The notes beneath the pieces are model-generated. The model searched no databases. It was given only the letters and a program-made list of their open reading frames with translations, and was not told the DNA's origin. The translations under genes and the position numbers were made by a program. A stretch of DNA of 5,509 nucleotides from an uncultured Bacillota bacterium (GTDB lineage: Bacteria; Bacillota; Limnochordia; Limnochordales; ZCTH02-B6), in NCBI GenBank assembly GCA_937916565.1, contig CALFSR010000051.1, positions 1 to 5,509 of the forward strand. The letters are read 5' to 3'. Each line of letters starts with the position of its first letter. Positions within the stretch are counted from its first letter, which is position 1. Positions 1-5,509 of this stretch are shown here, piece after piece.

Positions 1-732
1 TGGCTCGCCTTTGAAGTCGCCATGCCTATCTTGTCCGCGGCCGCGTACGTCTACATTTACGAAGCCCTGGGCGCCCCGCCCCGCTACACGGGGTTCGTGC
101 TCCTCGGCGGCGCGATGACGGCGTACTGGATGAACGTCCTATGGGCCATGGCGAGCCAGTTTTACTGGGAAAAGCAAAGCGGCCTGCTGGAGACGTACTT
201 CCTCGCCCCGGCGTCCCGGGTGGCGCTGCTCCTGGGCATGGCCAGCGGCGGCATCTTTATGTCCACTAGCCGCGCCGCGTCCACGCTCATCGCGGGCAGC
301 CTCATCTTCGGCGTCCGGTACGAAGTTGTCAGCTGGCCGCTGGCGATTCTCGCCTTCGTGCTGACCTTGTCGGCCTTGTACTGCCTGGGAATGCTGTTTT
401 CGTCCCTGTTTTTGATGTACGGGCGGGAGGCGTGGCACATGTCCAACGCCTTGCAGGAGCCGGTCTACCTCGCCTCGGGGTTCTACTTCCCGGTGCGGGC
501 CTTGGGCTTTTGGACGGCCCTTGGGGCTTCGGTGATCCCGCTCACGCTCGGGCTTGACGCCATGCGCCAGCTCATGTTCGGCGCGCCGGATATCGCGTTT
601 TTGCCCGTCGGGTGGGAACTGCTGGGCCTCACCGTCTTGACGGTGGTGTACTTTGTGTTGGCCTTGCGGGCCTTGGCGGCCATGGAGCACCTGGCCAAGC
701 GCGAGGGGAGGCTGACGCTCAAGTGGCAGTAG
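1..732 (+). CDS. ABC-2 type transporter permease, 5'-truncated by window edge
   Basis: Integral membrane subunit of an ABC exporter, acting in the cytoplasmic membrane. The frame is open from base 1 (W-L-A-F-E-V-A before the first ATG at 22), so that ATG is probably internal and the real start lies left of the window; 243 residues are visible. Seen: hydrophobic segments near residues 30-52, 72-105, 113-140, 150-180 and 203-225. An amphipathic stretch around 56-78 reads WEKQSGLLETYFLAPASR, matching the E-x-x-x-G-x-L-E-x-x-x-x-x-P-x-S pattern that follows the second helix in ABC-2 (DrrB/NodJ-like) permeases. The late element GFYFPV...IPLTLGLDAMRQ (about 160-189) corresponds to the family's G-x-x-x-P...P-L-T...R signature. 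The missing part should be the cytoplasmic N-terminus and most of helix 1. It overlaps the next permease gene by 10 nt, so the two are probably cotranscribed and form a heterodimer. The substrate (drug, lipid or polysaccharide) cannot be told. Family call is sure; exact helix limits are by eye. Confidence 0.9.
   Translation, partial: WLAFEVAMPILSAAAYVYIYEALGAPPRYTGFVLLGGAMTAYWMNVLWAMASQFYWEKQSGLLETYFLAPASRVALLLGMASGGIFMSTSRAASTLIAGSLIFGVRYEVVSWPLAILAFVLTLSALYCLGMLFSSLFLMYGREAWHMSNALQEPVYLASGFYFPVRALGFWTALGASVIPLTLGLDAMRQLMFGAPDIAFLPVGWELLGLTVLTVVYFVLALRALAAMEHLAKREGRLTLKWQ
703..711 (+). promoter_or_regulatory. Shine-Dalgarno site of the second permease
   Basis: GAGGGGAGG lies 11 nt before the GTG at 723 and inside the end of the preceding gene. 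It supports 723 as the start, in preference to the earlier in-frame GTG at 612, which would make the genes overlap by 121 nt. Confidence 0.7.
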
Positions 733-1622
733 AAACCGGTACGACACCCGCCCCGGCGGCCGGATCCGGCCCGGCCGTCTCGTGGCGGGAGCGGTGGCAG
801 ACGTTTCGCATGTCCGCGTGGCTCGGCTGGCAAGTGGAAAGCAACTGGGCGGACCCGCTTCTGTTTGCCATCTACTCCATGGCCAAACCCATCGCCGGCG
901 CGCTGATCTTGGTGATCATGTACCGGGTCGTGGGCGGCGAGTCGGCGCAAGCCCTGTTTCCCGGGATGTACATCGGCAATGCGCTGTTTATGTACGTCGG
1001 CGCGCTGATGTTCGGCGTCAGTTGGGTGGTGCTGGAGGATCGGGAGTTTTTCCAGCTCCTGAAGTACATCTACATCTCCACGGCGGGCATGTTCTGGTAC
1101 TTGTGCGGGCGCGCGGTGGCTAAGTTCCTGGTCACCACGGTGGCGGTCGTCATCCTGCTAGTCTTTGGCGCGGCGTTTCTGGGCGTGCCGCTGCACCTTG
1201 GCCAGATCAACTGGGGCTTGTTCGCGGCGGTGTTCCCGCCGGGCCTGCTGGGCATCGTCGGGTTCGGCTTTCTCCTGGCGGGCGTGCTGCTCATCTCGGC
1301 GCGGCACGGCTCGGGGTACGTCGAATCGGTCTCCGGGGCGCTGTATCTCTTGTCCGGCGTCGTCTTTCCGCTGGACGTCCTGCCCGGGTGGCTGCAGGCC
1401 GTAGGCAAAGTTATCCCGGTGACGTACTGGCTCGAAGGGCTGCGGCGGGCGCTTCTGGGCGGGACGTACACGCAGGCGCTGGCGGGCTTTTCCGACTCCC
1501 GGCTCGTGCTGACGGTCGCCGTGACCGGCGTCGTGACGCTGGCGGTTTCGGTGTTGTTCTTTAACCGGATGGCCGACGTCGCCCGCAGCCGGGGACTAAT
1601 CGACCAGTTGACGGAGCACTAA
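723..1622 (+). CDS. ABC-2 type transporter permease (second subunit)
   Basis: Predicted 299-residue membrane subunit of an ABC exporter, partner of the permease just upstream. The chosen start is GTG at 723: a purine-rich GAGGGGAGG sits 11 nt before it and the overlap with the previous gene is then only 10 nt. The first 40 residues are polar (Ala/Pro/Gly-rich, then WRERWQTFRMSAWLGWQ), as expected of the cytoplasmic N-terminus with a connector-type amphipathic helix. Hydrophobic segments follow near 46-69, 80-104, 130-155, 163-193, 200-222 and 260-281, giving the six-segment ABC-2 layout. LEDREFFQLLKYIYIS (about 104-119) sits where the family has its E-rich loop after helix 2. SGVVFPLDVLPGWL...IPVTYWLEGLRR (211-242) is the typical G-x-x-F-P-x-x-x-L-P...P-x-T-x-x-x-x-x-x-R element. 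There is no nucleotide-binding domain, so it needs a separate ATPase, not present in the window. The stop is 10 nt from the stop of the convergent parA gene. Substrate unknown. Confidence 0.93.
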   Translation: MAVETGTTPAPAAGSGPAVSWRERWQTFRMSAWLGWQVESNWADPLLFAIYSMAKPIAGALILVIMYRVVGGESAQALFPGMYIGNALFMYVGALMFGVSWVVLEDREFFQLLKYIYISTAGMFWYLCGRAVAKFLVTTVAVVILLVFGAAFLGVPLHLGQINWGLFAAVFPPGLLGIVGFGFLLAGVLLISARHGSGYVESVSGALYLLSGVVFPLDVLPGWLQAVGKVIPVTYWLEGLRRALLGGTYTQALAGFSDSRLVLTVAVTGVVTLAVSVLFFNRMADVARSRGLIDQLTEH

Positions 1623-1632
1623 GGCGCACCCG

Positions 1633-2511
1633 TTACCGGCGTGGGCGGGGAGCATCCTTCCTGACCAATACGTCGATCCGCGGCTCTTCGATGTCCAGCA
1701 GGGAAAGGCTCCGGCTCGCGGCGGCCTCGTCGAGGGCGGCCGCGAGCCCCTCCCCGCCGATAACCTTTGCCAGCCGGCGGTACGCCTCGGCGCCGGGATG
1801 CAAAGGTGCAAAGGCGAGGATTGACTTGCCCGCGGCGGCCGCTTCGGCAAATCGGATGGTACGGGGCACCGCGCAGTCGGCCAGCACCGGCACCTGGCCG
1901 CCGAACCGCTCCACCAAGGCGTCCAGCTCATCCCGGGAGTGGCGCACCCGCCGGTCATACATGGTCGGCAATATGCCGGCCACCTTGAGCTTGCTGTTGA
2001 GGCGCAGCTGCACCTTGTGGACCATGCGCATCAGCACCTCGATGGCCCGGGTGGACAAAAACTCGCACGCGACCGGCACCAAGACTTCGTCCGCGGCGGC
2101 AAAGGCGTTGATGGTGAGAAGCCCCAAGGACGGCTGGCAGTCCATGAGTACGAAGTCGTAGCTGTCCCGCAGAGGGGCGAGCACCCCTCCGAGGCGCCGT
2201 TCCCGCGCCACCATCCCGACGAGCTCCATTTCCGCGAGGGACAAGTCGATGTTGGCCGGGAGCAGATCTGCGCCCAAGGGCGTCGGAAGCAGGATTTCCC
2301 GCGAATCGAGGTCCTTGACCAGCGAATCATACACGGTTTTGTCGAGCTCGTCAGGGTTGCGGCCTGACCAAAGCGTAAGGCTGCCCTGGGGGTCCATGTC
2401 CAGCATGAGGACGCGGGCGCCGGCTTGACTGAGGGCGGCCGCCAAGTTGGCCACCGTCGTCGTCTTGGCGACGCCGCCTTTTTGGTTGGCAACGGCGATG
2501 ACGCGGCTCAC
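1633..2511 (-). CDS. ParA/Soj/MinD-family ATPase without a parB partner
   Basis: Cytoplasmic deviant-Walker ATPase of the ParA family. Such proteins dimerise on ATP, bind DNA nonspecifically and position plasmids, chromosome origins or other cargo. Seen in the 292-residue product: Walker A' KGGVAKTT at 11-18 with signature lysine K11 and P-loop lysine K16; the switch-I-type motif DMDPQG at 38-43; Walker B region LMDCQPSLG at 122-130 (the usual D-x-P-P is D-C-Q-P here); then NAFAAADEVLVPVACEF and GILPTMYDRR at 179-188, all in family order. After about residue 253 comes a roughly 40-residue tail, Ala-rich then LDIEEPRIDVLVRKDAPRPRR, beyond the usual ParA fold. The start is GTG at 2511, which gives the standard M-S-R-V-I-A-V-A-N-Q-K-G-G opening and has GGAG 10 nt upstream. 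GTGs at 2520 and 2517 and a TTG at 2553 are in-frame alternatives. It lies 114 nt after the ABC-F gene on the same strand; readthrough or its own promoter are both possible. No parB or parS is visible, so a chromosome-partition role should not be assumed. Confidence 0.93.
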   Translation of the reverse strand: MSRVIAVANQKGGVAKTTTVANLAAALSQAGARVLMLDMDPQGSLTLWSGRNPDELDKTVYDSLVKDLDSREILLPTPLGADLLPANIDLSLAEMELVGMVARERRLGGVLAPLRDSYDFVLMDCQPSLGLLTINAFAAADEVLVPVACEFLSTRAIEVLMRMVHKVQLRLNSKLKVAGILPTMYDRRVRHSRDELDALVERFGGQVPVLADCAVPRTIRFAEAAAAGKSILAFAPLHPGAEAYRRLAKVIGGEGLAAALDEAAASRSLSLLDIEEPRIDVLVRKDAPRPRR

Positions 2512-2521
2512 GTCCACCACG

Positions 2522-2525
2522 CTCC
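2522..2525 (-). promoter_or_regulatory. Possible Shine-Dalgarno site of the ParA-like gene
   Basis: GGAG on the minus strand, 10 nt before the GTG at 2511. It is short and the spacing is a little long, but no comparable motif precedes the TTG at 2553. This decides the start only tentatively. Confidence 0.4.
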
Positions 2526-2625
2526 AAGCCCGCCGCCGCGGCTTTGGCGGCAACGGTACACGGTCAATCGATGGGGCAATTGTGATTCTTCGCGCAGGTG
2601 CCCTTTCCCTGCCCCGGGCCGGCGT

Positions 2626-4632
2626 CTAGCGGCGCGGGTCGTGGGCCTCGAGCTGCGCCTGCTCCTCGAGGAGGCGCTCCCACTGGGCCATGAGATCGTC
2701 CAGGGCGGCGAGCGCCTGCCGGTGGGCTTCCACCGCCGCCTTGGCCCGCTCCCCGTCGGCGTACAGCTGCGGATCCGCCAGCGCCGCCTCCCAGCGCTGC
2801 TTCTCGGCTTCCCACCGCTCGATGTCGGCCTCTATGGCCGCTATGCGGGCCGCGAGCCGCCGGACCGCGGCGGCATGCGCCCGGTCGGGCCGCCCTTTTT
2901 GGGCCGGGGTGCCGTTTCGTGCCCCATTCACCATGGCGACCCCGCCCGGGGCGTCCCCCGTGACTCCCGCTGAAGCGCCGCGGGCCGCGCCCGCCCCGGC
3001 CGGAGCTTGTGCCTGAGCCGCCTGGCGCGCCGCGGCAAAGGCCGAGTAGTTGCCGTCGAACACCTGGACTTTGCCGCCTTCGACCACCCACAGGGTGTCG
3101 CAGACGGTGTCGAGGAAATAGCGGTCGTGGGAGACGGCGATCAAGGTGCCGTCATAGTCGGCCAGCGCGGCTTCCAGGGCGGTGCGGGCCGCGATGTCCA
3201 GGTGATTGGTGGGCTCGTCCAGGAGCAGCAAGTTCGGCTGCATAAGAATGAGCCGGGCGAGCGCCACTCTTGCCCGCTCTCCGCCGCTTAAGCGGCCGAC
3301 CGGCGCCATCACCTCGTCGCCCTGGAACAAAAACCGCGCCAGGTGCCGCCGGACCTCCTCGGGCGACAGCCGCTGCACGGCCAGCATATGGTCGAGGACC
3401 GTCCGCTCCGGCTCCAGGTCCTCCTGGCCTTGGGCGAAGTAGCCCATGCGGACGCCTTCGCCGGGAATGACCCAGCCTTCGTCGGGCGTGAGCCGGCCGG
3501 CGACGAGCTGCAGCAACGTCGTCTTGCCGGTGCCGTTTTGGCCGATGACGCCGATGCGCTGGCCGCGCTCCACCACCAGATCGATCCCGTCCAGCACCGT
3601 GCGGTTTCCAAACCGCTTGACGACGCCCTTGAGCCGCACCACTTCCCGGCCGGTGCGCCCGGCCGCGGACAGCATCACTCGAGGCGGCTGCGGCCCGCTC
3701 CTGGGCGCCTCCACCGGGGCCATGCGGGCGAGCATCTTGGCCCGGCCCCGGGCTTGGCGGGCCTTGACCCCGGCCCGGTAACGGCGCACAAACTCCTCGA
3801 GCTTTTCGATCTCCGCCTGCTGCCGCTCGTACTCCTTTTGCCGCCGCTCGAGCCGCTCCACCTTGAGCTCCATGGCCCGGCTGTACGGCCCGGCGTACTC
3901 CTCCACCCGCCCGTTGACCACGTCCCACGTGCTGGTCGTCACCGCGTCCAAAAACCAGCGGTCGTGGGAGACGATGACGACGGCTTGCTTCAGCTGGCGC
4001 AGGAACGTCTCCAGCCACTCGGTAGCCGCTGTGTCAAGATGGTTGGTCGGCTCATCAAGGAGCAGCACGTCGGGGGCGATCAGCAAAAGACGCGCCAGGG
4101 CGAGCCGCACCCGCTGCCCGCCGCTCAAAGTGCCGACGGTGCGCGCGAGATCCTCCTCGCGGAAACCGAGGCCGAAGGCCGCCGCGCGCAGCCGGGCGTT
4201 GGCTTCGTACCCTCCGGCCTGTTCAAAGCGGGCCGCGGCCCGGGCGTAGCGGTCCATCACCGACGCGAGCCGGGTTTCGTCGGCGTGGACGTCCGGGTCC
4301 GCCATTTCCTCCTCGAGCGCGCGGACTTCGGCCGCGAGCGCCTCAACGGGCCGGATAGCCTCCCGCAGAAACTCATGCACCGTCTGGGCCATCTCGGAGG
4401 GTTCAAAGCCGACGGACTGGCCTAGATACCCGACGGTGACGTCCCGGGCCACCTCCCGCCGGCCGCCGTCGGGCTCCATGACCCCGGCCAAGATGCGCAG
4501 CAAGGTGCTCTTTCCGCAGCCGTTGGGACCGACGACCCCGATCTTGTCGCCGGCGTGGACCGCCACATCCACGCCGGACAACACCTGGCGGGCGCCAAAA
4601 TACTTGCCCGCCCCGGCAAGCCGCAAGAGCAC
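2626..4632 (-). CDS. ABC-F family ATPase, YdiF/Uup-like, with C-terminal coiled coil
   Basis: Soluble tandem-ATPase of the ABC-F family. Known members bind the ribosomal E site and act on the peptidyl-tRNA or nascent chain; they are not transporters. The 668-residue product shows NBD1 with Walker A GPNGCGKS (35-42), Q-loop G-Q (71-72), an Arm-type helical insertion (about 80-150), signature LSGGQ (169-173), Walker B ending LLDE (D193, E194) followed by PTNHLD, and H223. A charged linker follows (about 255-305), with the tip FVRRYRAGVKARQARGRAKM. NBD2 has GQNGTGKT (364-371), LSGGE (448-452), LLLLDE (468-473) and H502. Both sites therefore look catalytically intact. Residues about 541-585 are an Ala/Gly-rich spacer, and 585-666 a Glu/Arg-rich coiled coil with an L-Y-A-D-G-E motif like the C-terminal domain of YdiF/Uup. 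The moderate linker and this tail favour a housekeeping YdiF-like role over an antibiotic-resistance ABC-F, by inference. The start is GTG at 4632, giving M-L-L-R-L-A-G-A-G-K-Y-F-G; it lies 1 nt after the regulator's stop, suggesting translational coupling. A TTG at 4662 is the longer alternative. Confidence 0.96.
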   Translation of the reverse strand: MLLRLAGAGKYFGARQVLSGVDVAVHAGDKIGVVGPNGCGKSTLLRILAGVMEPDGGRREVARDVTVGYLGQSVGFEPSEMAQTVHEFLREAIRPVEALAAEVRALEEEMADPDVHADETRLASVMDRYARAAARFEQAGGYEANARLRAAAFGLGFREEDLARTVGTLSGGQRVRLALARLLLIAPDVLLLDEPTNHLDTAATEWLETFLRQLKQAVVIVSHDRWFLDAVTTSTWDVVNGRVEEYAGPYSRAMELKVERLERRQKEYERQQAEIEKLEEFVRRYRAGVKARQARGRAKMLARMAPVEAPRSGPQPPRVMLSAAGRTGREVVRLKGVVKRFGNRTVLDGIDLVVERGQRIGVIGQNGTGKTTLLQLVAGRLTPDEGWVIPGEGVRMGYFAQGQEDLEPERTVLDHMLAVQRLSPEEVRRHLARFLFQGDEVMAPVGRLSGGERARVALARLILMQPNLLLLDEPTNHLDIAARTALEAALADYDGTLIAVSHDRYFLDTVCDTLWVVEGGKVQVFDGNYSAFAAARQAAQAQAPAGAGAARGASAGVTGDAPGGVAMVNGARNGTPAQKGRPDRAHAAAVRRLAARIAAIEADIERWEAEKQRWEAALADPQLYADGERAKAAVEAHRQALAALDDLMAQWERLLEEQAQLEAHDPRR

Positions 4633-4633
4633 G

Positions 4634-5308
4634 CTACTGCCCGCCCTTGGGCGTCCGGTCAAGCCCCCGCCGCACCGCCCACGCCGCGGCTTCCGCCCGG
4701 TTGTGCAGCTGCAGCTTGGCCAGGATGTTGCTCACGTAGTTGCGCACCGTCTTTTCGCTCAAGTACAGGGCGTTGGCGATTTCGCGGTTCGTCTTGCCCT
4801 CGGCGATGAGGGCGAGGATGCGCTCTTCCTGCTCCGTCAAGGCTTCGGGCGTTCCCCGGCCGTCGCCGGCGGCCGTGCCCGGGCCGCCCCGTACCCGCTC
4901 CAGAATCTTGCCGGTGACGCCAGGATCCAAGAGGGACTCTCCCTTGGACACCCGCCGGATCGCGTCCACGAGTTCCTGGGTTCCGATTTGCTTGAGCACG
5001 TAGCCGCTGGCGCCGGCCATCACGGATCCGATGACGGCCTCGTCGTCGGAGTAACTGGTGAGCATGATCACCCGGATGTGCGGCCAGCGGGAGCGGATGG
5101 ACCGGCACGCCTCGATGCCGCTCCCGCCGGGCATGCGGATGTCCATCACCACCACGTCGGGCTGCACCTGCTCCACGACCTGCTCGGCTTCCGCGGCGGA
5201 GCCGGCCTCGCCCACCACCTCAAGGTCCGCGACCCGGTTGAGCAGGCTCTTGAGCCCCACCCGCACCACTTCGTGGTCGTCGACGATGACCACCTTGATC
5301 GTCTGCAC
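4634..5308 (-). CDS. NarL/FixJ-family response regulator (DevR/LiaR-like)
   Basis: DNA-binding regulator of a two-component system, phosphorylated by a sensor kinase to bind promoter dyads as a dimer. In the 224-residue product the receiver domain spans about 1-120: acidic pair D10-D11, phosphoacceptor D56 in VVVMDIRMPGGSG, T84 in IMLTSYSDDEA and K106 in GYVLKQ, so all the canonical phosphorylation residues are present. A Gly-rich linker (about 139-154) leads to a LuxR-type helix-turn-helix: LTEQEERILALIAEG (157-171), then NREIANALYLSEKTVRNYVSN (174-194) with the recognition helix at its end. The LTSYSDDEA, GASGYVLK and SEKTVRNYVS stretches resemble DevR/DosR and LiaR regulators; this is recognition from memory. 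The start is GTG at 5308, with AAGGGG 8 nt upstream and the usual short M-Q-T-I-K-V-V-I-V-D-D opening. ATG at 5329 and GTG at 5338 would add 7 or 10 residues. A probable kinase gene ends 135 nt upstream, and the ABC-F gene begins 1 nt downstream. The signal sensed is unknown. Confidence 0.96.
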   Translation of the reverse strand: MQTIKVVIVDDHEVVRVGLKSLLNRVADLEVVGEAGSAAEAEQVVEQVQPDVVVMDIRMPGGSGIEACRSIRSRWPHIRVIMLTSYSDDEAVIGSVMAGASGYVLKQIGTQELVDAIRRVSKGESLLDPGVTGKILERVRGGPGTAAGDGRGTPEALTEQEERILALIAEGKTNREIANALYLSEKTVRNYVSNILAKLQLHNRAEAAAWAVRRGLDRTPKGGQ

Positions 5309-5316
5309 CCGTCCCA

Positions 5317-5322
5317 CCCCTT
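5317..5322 (-). promoter_or_regulatory. Shine-Dalgarno site of the response regulator
   Basis: AAGGGG on the minus strand, 8 nt before the GTG at 5308. It is the best-placed purine run among the candidate starts; the ATG at 5329 has only a weak GGTGGG before it. It would fall inside the coding region if the longer start were used. Confidence 0.55.
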
Positions 5323-5390
5323 CATCCATGGCTTGCACCCACCGCCCCGCGCCGCGGGCCGCCGGCGCCTGACGCGGGCCGATCTCCCGG

Positions 5391-5438
5391 CCGGCGTGCC
5401 GGACTCCTCCCGGCGAATGCCGGCTCCTCCCGCGTGCC
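5391..5438. repeat. Imperfect tandem repeat with two short dyads between kinase and regulator genes
   Basis: On the plus strand TGCCGGACTCCTCCCG (5397-5412) recurs as TGCCGGCTCCTCCCG (5418-5432), one base shorter and 21 nt further on. CTCCCGG at 5385-5391 and TGCC at 5435-5438 look like degenerate flanking units. Two inverted repeats with the same arms are interleaved: CCGGC-GT-GCCGG (5391-5402) and CCGGC-GAAT-GCCGG (5410-5423). On the transcribed minus strand the second could form a 5-bp hairpin, but no T-run follows, so it is not a standard terminator. Function unknown; it could be an operator, a processing or attenuation structure, or chance in GC-rich spacer. Confidence 0.5.
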
Positions 5439-5443
5439 CGCCT

Positions 5444-5509
5444 CTACGCCTTGCCGCCGCCGCCGGCCAGCTCCCGGGGGACCGCGACCCACACCCGCGT
5501 GCCCCGGCC
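5444..5509 (-). CDS. C-terminal end of a probable sensor histidine kinase (partial)
   Basis: The minus strand from the right edge is open for 21 codons and ends with TAG at 5446-5444. It reads GRGTRVWVAVPRELAGGGGKA. The G-x-G-T-x-V-x-V-x-V-P pattern is the usual last strand of the HATPase_c domain in histidine kinases, where G-G-T precedes the final beta strand ending in V-P. The gene immediately downstream is a NarL-type response regulator, the expected partner. Only this tail is visible; phosphoacceptor histidine, sensor region and start all lie beyond the window. The short length makes the call depend on motif plus context, so it is probable and not certain. Confidence 0.7.
   Translation of the reverse strand, partial: GRGTRVWVAVPRELAGGGGKA

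Noticed and set aside
612..722. Upstream GTG extension of the second permease
   Set aside because: It would overlap the first permease by 121 nt and add a Gly/Ala-rich stretch with no membrane or family character. GTG 723 has a good ribosome site and minimal overlap.
483..950. Minus-strand open frame antisense across the permease junction
   Set aside because: It overlaps two well-supported membrane-protein genes, and its Arg/Gly/His-rich translation has no recognisable motif; it is a composition artefact.
2532..2551. Hairpin GCCGCC...GGCGGC between the ABC-F and ParA-like genes as a terminator
   Set aside because: The stem is only 6 bp with an 8-nt loop, and no T-run follows on the minus strand. 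Such pairings are common by chance at this GC content.
2512..2553. TTG start at 2553 for the ParA-like gene
   Set aside because: It has no purine-rich site upstream and adds 14 basic or nonconserved residues before the usual ParA N-terminus. It remains possible.
2554..2600. Promoter for the ParA-like gene in the slightly AT-richer patch (TTGACC on the minus strand near 2570)
   Set aside because: No acceptable -10 hexamer lies 16-18 nt downstream of the TTGACC, so I could not support a sigma-70-type promoter.
3343..4425. Long plus-strand open frame (360 codons) antisense to the ABC-F gene
   Set aside because: It lies wholly opposite a gene with unmistakable ABC motifs. Its His/Pro/Gly/Leu-rich translation shows no family motif, and long antisense frames are expected in GC-rich coding DNA.
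2626..4632. Antibiotic-resistance ABC-F (ARE type)
   Set aside because: The interdomain linker has the charged R-x-R-A...K-A-R-Q-A-R-G-R-A-K-M pattern and the protein ends in the coiled-coil tail typical of YdiF/Uup-like members. No extended resistance-domain loop or attenuation leader is seen.
4633..4662. TTG start at 4662 for the ABC-F gene
   Set aside because: It would overlap the regulator by 29 nt. The GTG at 4632 gives the standard ABC-F N-terminus right before the first NBD strand.

Overview
The window is high-GC bacterial DNA (roughly two-thirds G+C by eye) and densely coding. Starts are often GTG and several have Shine-Dalgarno-like purine runs. The ABC-F protein resembles the YdiF type of Bacillota, the response regulator resembles DevR/LiaR, and the ParA has the KGGVAKTT form of the Walker box. 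Together these suggest a high-GC, possibly thermophilic, member of the Bacillota (Symbiobacterium/Thermaerobacter/Limnochordia-like). An actinobacterium cannot be excluded. This placement is inference from composition and protein character, not a database result.

Layout. Plus strand, 1-1622: two ABC-2 type membrane permease genes in tandem, overlapping by 10 nt. The first is cut by the left edge, and no ATPase gene for them is visible. Minus strand, read from the right edge leftward: the last 21 codons of a probable sensor histidine kinase (5444-5509); a 135-nt gap holding an imperfect GC-rich repeat; a NarL/FixJ-type response regulator (4634-5308); an ABC-F ATPase (2626-4632) starting 1 nt after the regulator's stop; a 114-nt gap; and an orphan ParA/Soj-type ATPase (1633-2511). 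The two blocks converge, with only 10 nt between the permease stop and the parA stop.

How the genes may work together. The plus-strand pair probably forms a heterodimeric exporter whose ATP-binding subunit lies left of the window. On the minus strand, the kinase fragment and regulator look like a two-component system. The ABC-F gene is close enough to the regulator to be cotranscribed and translationally coupled with it. ABC-F proteins of this type act on the ribosome as soluble ATPases, not as transporters, so no link to the permeases should be assumed. The ParA gene may be a distal operon member or have its own promoter; no parB is present.

No clearly new system is visible. The points most worth a second look are the regulator/ABC-F coupling, the dyad-containing repeat between kinase and regulator, and the parB-less ParA with a C-terminal tail. 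There is no RNA gene, CRISPR array, insertion sequence or convincing intrinsic terminator, and no gene-free stretch longer than about 135 nt.
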